Below are positions 61,464 through 64,000 of a stretch of DNA of 64,000 nucleotides, in pieces. The notes under the pieces were generated by a model. That model saw only the letters and a list, made by a program, of their open reading frames with translations. It ran no database searches and was not told where the DNA came from. Each line of letters begins with the position of its first letter. Position 1 is the first letter of the stretch. The stretch lies in the NCBI GenBank assembly GCA_008694505.1, contig VZDJ01000998.1:124001-188000 (forward strand). The letters run 5' to 3'. This DNA is from Cyanoderma ruficeps (taxonomy: Eukaryota > Chordata > Aves > Passeriformes > Timaliidae). Position numbers and translations under genes: made by a program.

Positions 61464-61835
61464 TCAACATGACAGGGTTATTAGAATTCTGTAGCACTGT
61501 AAGGTGCTTGATGGCATACAAAGCTTTTGCCAATCGACTGTGCGGGGTTTCACCCTGCATTCCCTGTTTTTGTTTTTGAAAAACCCATTTTTTCTTTGAA
61601 GAACTCGGGCCTCAGTGGCACAACACAGGGTCTTCAGCAAACAAAACAAAGCAGCACTGCTGACTCCCTTCAGAACTGAATGACCCAACTGCTGTGCCAT
61701 GTCAGCCACACAAGCAAAGTCTGTGACTAAATTTAAAAGTTCCTGGGAAAACTGTGGAAATGCCACGACGGCAGCTCTCAATTCAACCAATTGGGCTGAC
61801 CCATCCACATGACGTTCCAAAACTTACCACTCAGA
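61464..61835 (-). pseudogene. Retroviral RNase H remnant, frameshifted
   Basis: The minus-strand frame contains G-S-A-Q-L-V-E-L-R-A followed by L-N-L-V-T-D-F-A-C-V-A, the two later catalytic blocks of RNase H (Glu in the E-L-R-A helix, Asp in the T-D block; Cys stands where Tyr is usual). The first catalytic Asp block (M-D-L-S-G-K) lies upstream in the other frame, at the end of the adjacent RT frame, so a frameshift separates them near 61800. The domain is followed by noncoding text, not integrase. Confidence 0.8.
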
Positions 61836-62875
61836 TCCATCCTTCCAAGTAACGATGGCCTTTCTTGTTCTTCCCAAACTGTCAATAAAGATGATGGGCC
61901 CTTGTACCGACTTCTGACTATTTTTGGGTGCAAAGAAATTTTAAGGAATTTTGCCACTTGCAGTAGCTCATGGCTGGGCAGATGACAAGTGATGTGCCCT
62001 GAAAAATTTTCCAGAGCACTTTGCAGAGAAACACTGCTTGCAAAGCTCCAGTCAAATTTCTCCCATAATACCAAGAGTATGAACTTTGCAGAATCCGCAC
62101 CCATCAATTGCAAGCACTGTTGCCTGCATTTAATTATCAGTCGAGCAATGAGCTCAAAGAAAGTAATTGCCGTCTTTTGCAGTTGAAATCGAGCAATTAG
62201 CTCAATCAATGTATTTGCCGTCTCTTGCGGCTGATGGGGCAGGCAGATCCAGTCAAAAATGTGCAAGGGATTGGACCATTCATCATTCCATTGGCCCATG
62301 ATACCTGTAGGATGCAAGTGAATCGCAAAAAAACAATCTTTCAGATTCACAATGAGGATCGGCCAATCTGTGGCAAGCATGGTGGGCGACAGCATACCAG
62401 CCTGCAACATCGCTGTGCTTTCCACCATGGCATTAACTTTTCGGAGGTCTTGTAACAACCTCCATCTCCCACACTTCTTTTCGATGCAGAAAACAGGAGT
62501 GTTCCAAGCACAGGTAGAAGGCTCCAGCTGACCCTGGTCCAACAGCTCCTGAGCCAAATCTTGAAGAGTGACTAATTTGTCTTGAGGGAGGGTCCATTCC
62601 AGATGCCAAGTGGAAAGGGAAAGAATCGCAATGTCCGCTCCAAGGACAGACAGGGTAAAAATCGTTTCAGAACAGTTTCTGGTCAAAACAGCAGTCCGGT
62701 GAACTTGAGGCAGCCCAGTAGCTTCAGAACAGCTGTCTTCTCGCCACCGGCTCTTTGTCCTGTGAACAGAAGACTCAAAAAACACAAGTTGAGCAATCCT
62801 GGTCCCTTCAGGGAGAGAGACAGGGGAGGGCGGGTGTGGAAACCATGGCATAAATCTGTCCCATGAAATCCACAT
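61820..62875 (-). pseudogene. Betaretrovirus-like dUTPase-protease-RT remnant
   Basis: A 365-codon minus-strand frame. Residues 22-31 (P-E-G-T-R-I-A-Q-L-V) match the C-terminal part of a retroviral dUTPase. Residues 77-85 resemble a protease active-site region in which the Asp-Thr-Gly triad is not intact. Residues 95-189 are the N-terminal fingers/palm of RT, with L-P-Q-D-K-L, N-T-P-V-F and W-R-L-L-Q-D-L-R. At residue 177 an Asn stands where the first catalytic Asp is expected (V-N-L-K-D-C-F-F), and no Y-x-D-D box follows. A 48-bp duplication lies at about residues 213-245, and the rest collapses to the RT connection region. This looks like two or more deletions joined in frame. It is not a functional enzyme. 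Confidence 0.85.
62142..62237. repeat. Diverged 48-bp tandem duplication inside the pol remnant
   Basis: CGAGCAATGAGCTCAA at 62142 and CGAGCAATTAGCTCAA at 62190 begin two 48-bp units, which share TTTGCCGTC- or ATTGCCGTC-type text further on. On the minus strand this produces repeated F/L-I-E-L-I-A-R-like peptides. The units differ at about a quarter of positions, so the duplication is not recent. Confidence 0.8.
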
Positions 62876-64000
62876 CAGTGAGCATCAGTGAGACCCCCAA
62901 AACTTCGTGTTATCTCTTGGACACAGTCACCAGACATGGGGGACACCGTCCACAACCCAGCTAAAAAGATCCACTCCGGGACCCCTTTCCCCAGGGAGGC
63001 GCCGGCCTCCTTGTAGCCATGTCCCCGCCTGCGCCAAAAGCGCATCCCGCGGGGCCGGCTCCCACCGCAGCCCCGGGTTCCCTGGGAGGCAGCGGGGCCG
63101 GGCTCGCCAGCTCCGGGGGCGCTCCAGCCCCAACGGAGCCCGCGTCTGTCGGCAGCCCAGAAGCACTGGCCGCCGCGGCCCGGACAGGGAATCCTGCAAC
63201 CGCCATGGCTCCAGCCGGGGCAGGCGAACGCGGCGGGAGACGACTGGAGGCCGCCACGTGCCCGCCCGATCCAGCACGGAGGGGGCAGCGCCGCAGGGAG
63301 GGGCGCGGCTTGCGGAGCCGAGGCTTCGTCCCGCCCCGCCGCCAGGGACTCGGCCGCCAGCGGGGTGCGGGCGAGGGCGGCACAAGCGGGGCGGCACCCG
63401 CGGAAGGGGCGGGGGGCGGCGCAGGGCCGCTCGGGCCCCGGCCGGCCCCTGCGGCGCCACCAACCGCGCTCGGCACGCCTGGCGGGGCAGACGCGGGGAG
63501 GGGAGGGGCTGCCATCGCCCCTAGTACGGCCCCGCCTGTGGACGGACTCGGCTCCGCACCCACCGTTCCGAGGGGCTGTTCGGTGGCAATGGCACACCGA
63601 ATCGCCCCGGCACCGGCCTCCAACAGAGGCGCGGGCCGAGCCAACGACTCCTCACCCTTCCCCAGCGCCGGGAGGGCACCGAGGGGGGGGAACCACACCC
63701 GGTCTTCCATCTCTTGGGCACAGGGACGGGCGGGGCCGGCGTGGCCGCCCGGGCCGGCGTGGCCGGGAGCCCGCGGGCCCCCCGCCAGCAGCCCGTCGGC
63801 CGGGACCGGCTGGCTGGGAAGCCCCGGGGAACCGAACTCTCCGCCAGGGACGGAGACGTCCATCACAGCGTCCTGGGAAGAAAAGGAGCGCTCCCGCCCC
63901 AATCTGACTCAGACCCCGTCTCAGCGTCTGAGAGAGACGCTTCATCTCCCCCCCGGCCTCAGCATCCGCGCTGAAAAACTCCCCAGGGCACACCCAGCCC
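62876..64000 (-). pseudogene. GC-rich block in the gag position of the provirus
   Basis: From about 62960 to 63900 the sequence is extremely GC- and CpG-rich, and several frames on both strands stay open for that reason. The minus-strand 313-codon frame (63902-62961) extends upstream as a Ser/Asp/Glu-rich segment and is then Pro/Ala/Gly-rich, ending W-G-K-G-S-R. Position directly before the dUTPase remnant suggests Gag, possibly its Pro-rich linker region. No capsid homology region or Cys-His zinc knuckle is visible, so a non-retroviral CpG-rich insert or a rearranged leader cannot be excluded. Confidence 0.45.

Larger units (their letters stand above)
61032..64000 (-). mobile_element. Internally deleted class II (betaretrovirus-like) provirus, runs off window
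   Basis: Minus-strand order from the right edge is: GC-rich gag-position block, dUTPase/protease remnant, reverse transcriptase, RNase H, polypurine tract, 3' LTR. Integrase and env are absent: only about 150 bp without coding signal separates the RNase H frame from the LTR. The 5' LTR and the second copy of the target duplication are beyond position 64000. The left flanking hexamer is CGCACC (61026-61031). Confidence 0.85.

Noticed and set aside
63000..63900. CpG island promoter of a neighbouring host gene
   Set aside because: Not adopted because the block is continuous with minus-strand retroviral dUTPase/RT sequence; kept open as an alternative in the findings.
62907..63907. Long + strand frames (205 and 180 codons) in the GC-rich block
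   Set aside because: Arg/Gly/Pro-rich composition with antisense retroviral context; open frames occur on both strands there.

Overview
This is vertebrate nuclear DNA, almost certainly from a bird and probably a passerine. The window is AT-rich intronic sequence with many CR1 LINE fragments, which end in the avian-type 3' tail of short ATTCTATG-like repeats, and many avian-type endogenous retrovirus LTRs. There are no bacterial-style operons, CRISPR arrays or phage features. No RNA gene was recognised.

The only host gene I can support is LRRC2 (leucine-rich repeat containing 2) on the + strand. Seven coding exons are visible: 3534-3744, 17702-17858, 33813-33949, 54749-54894, 56999-57154, 58933-59069 and 60515-60564. 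All introns have GT-AG ends, the phases agree across every junction, and the reading frame is uninterrupted to a TGA at 60562-60564. The exons encode about 330 residues, which is the family protein minus roughly its first 40 residues. The start codon and 5' exon or exons lie to the left of this window. The three large introns (about 14, 16 and 21 kb) hold most of the repeats; the last three introns (1.4-2.1 kb) are nearly free of them.

Region by region: 1-3533 is intron with a CR1 copy (1255-2440) and a TA microsatellite. 3745-17701 is intron 14 kb long, holding CR1 tails, an (AACCA)n array, an LTR (about 9858-10500) and a decayed antisense retroviral fragment with a 154-base assembly gap (about 10500-14900). 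17859-33812 holds a 1.5 kb LTR, a CR1 with an LTR nested inside it, a solo LTR with perfect target-site duplications, a long sense CR1, two further LTRs and another CR1. 33950-54748 holds ERVL-type LTR fragments, two more members of the perfectly flanked LTR family, a TGTCCTGG...CCAGGACA LTR, a CR1 carrying a (GCATC)n array, and several kb of unremarkable sequence. From 61032 to the right edge, starting 468 bp after the LRRC2 stop codon, is an antisense class II (betaretrovirus-like) provirus. It consists of a 280-bp LTR, RNase H and reverse transcriptase remnants, a dUTPase/protease remnant, and a very GC-rich block in the gag position that runs off the window.

The most interesting points are the three same-family, same-orientation solo LTRs with exact 6-bp target duplications, the nested and stacked insertions that give a relative insertion history, and the collapsed provirus placed against the 3' end of LRRC2. 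I found no convincing evidence of a previously undescribed biological system. Repeat family names are from pattern recognition, not a database search.
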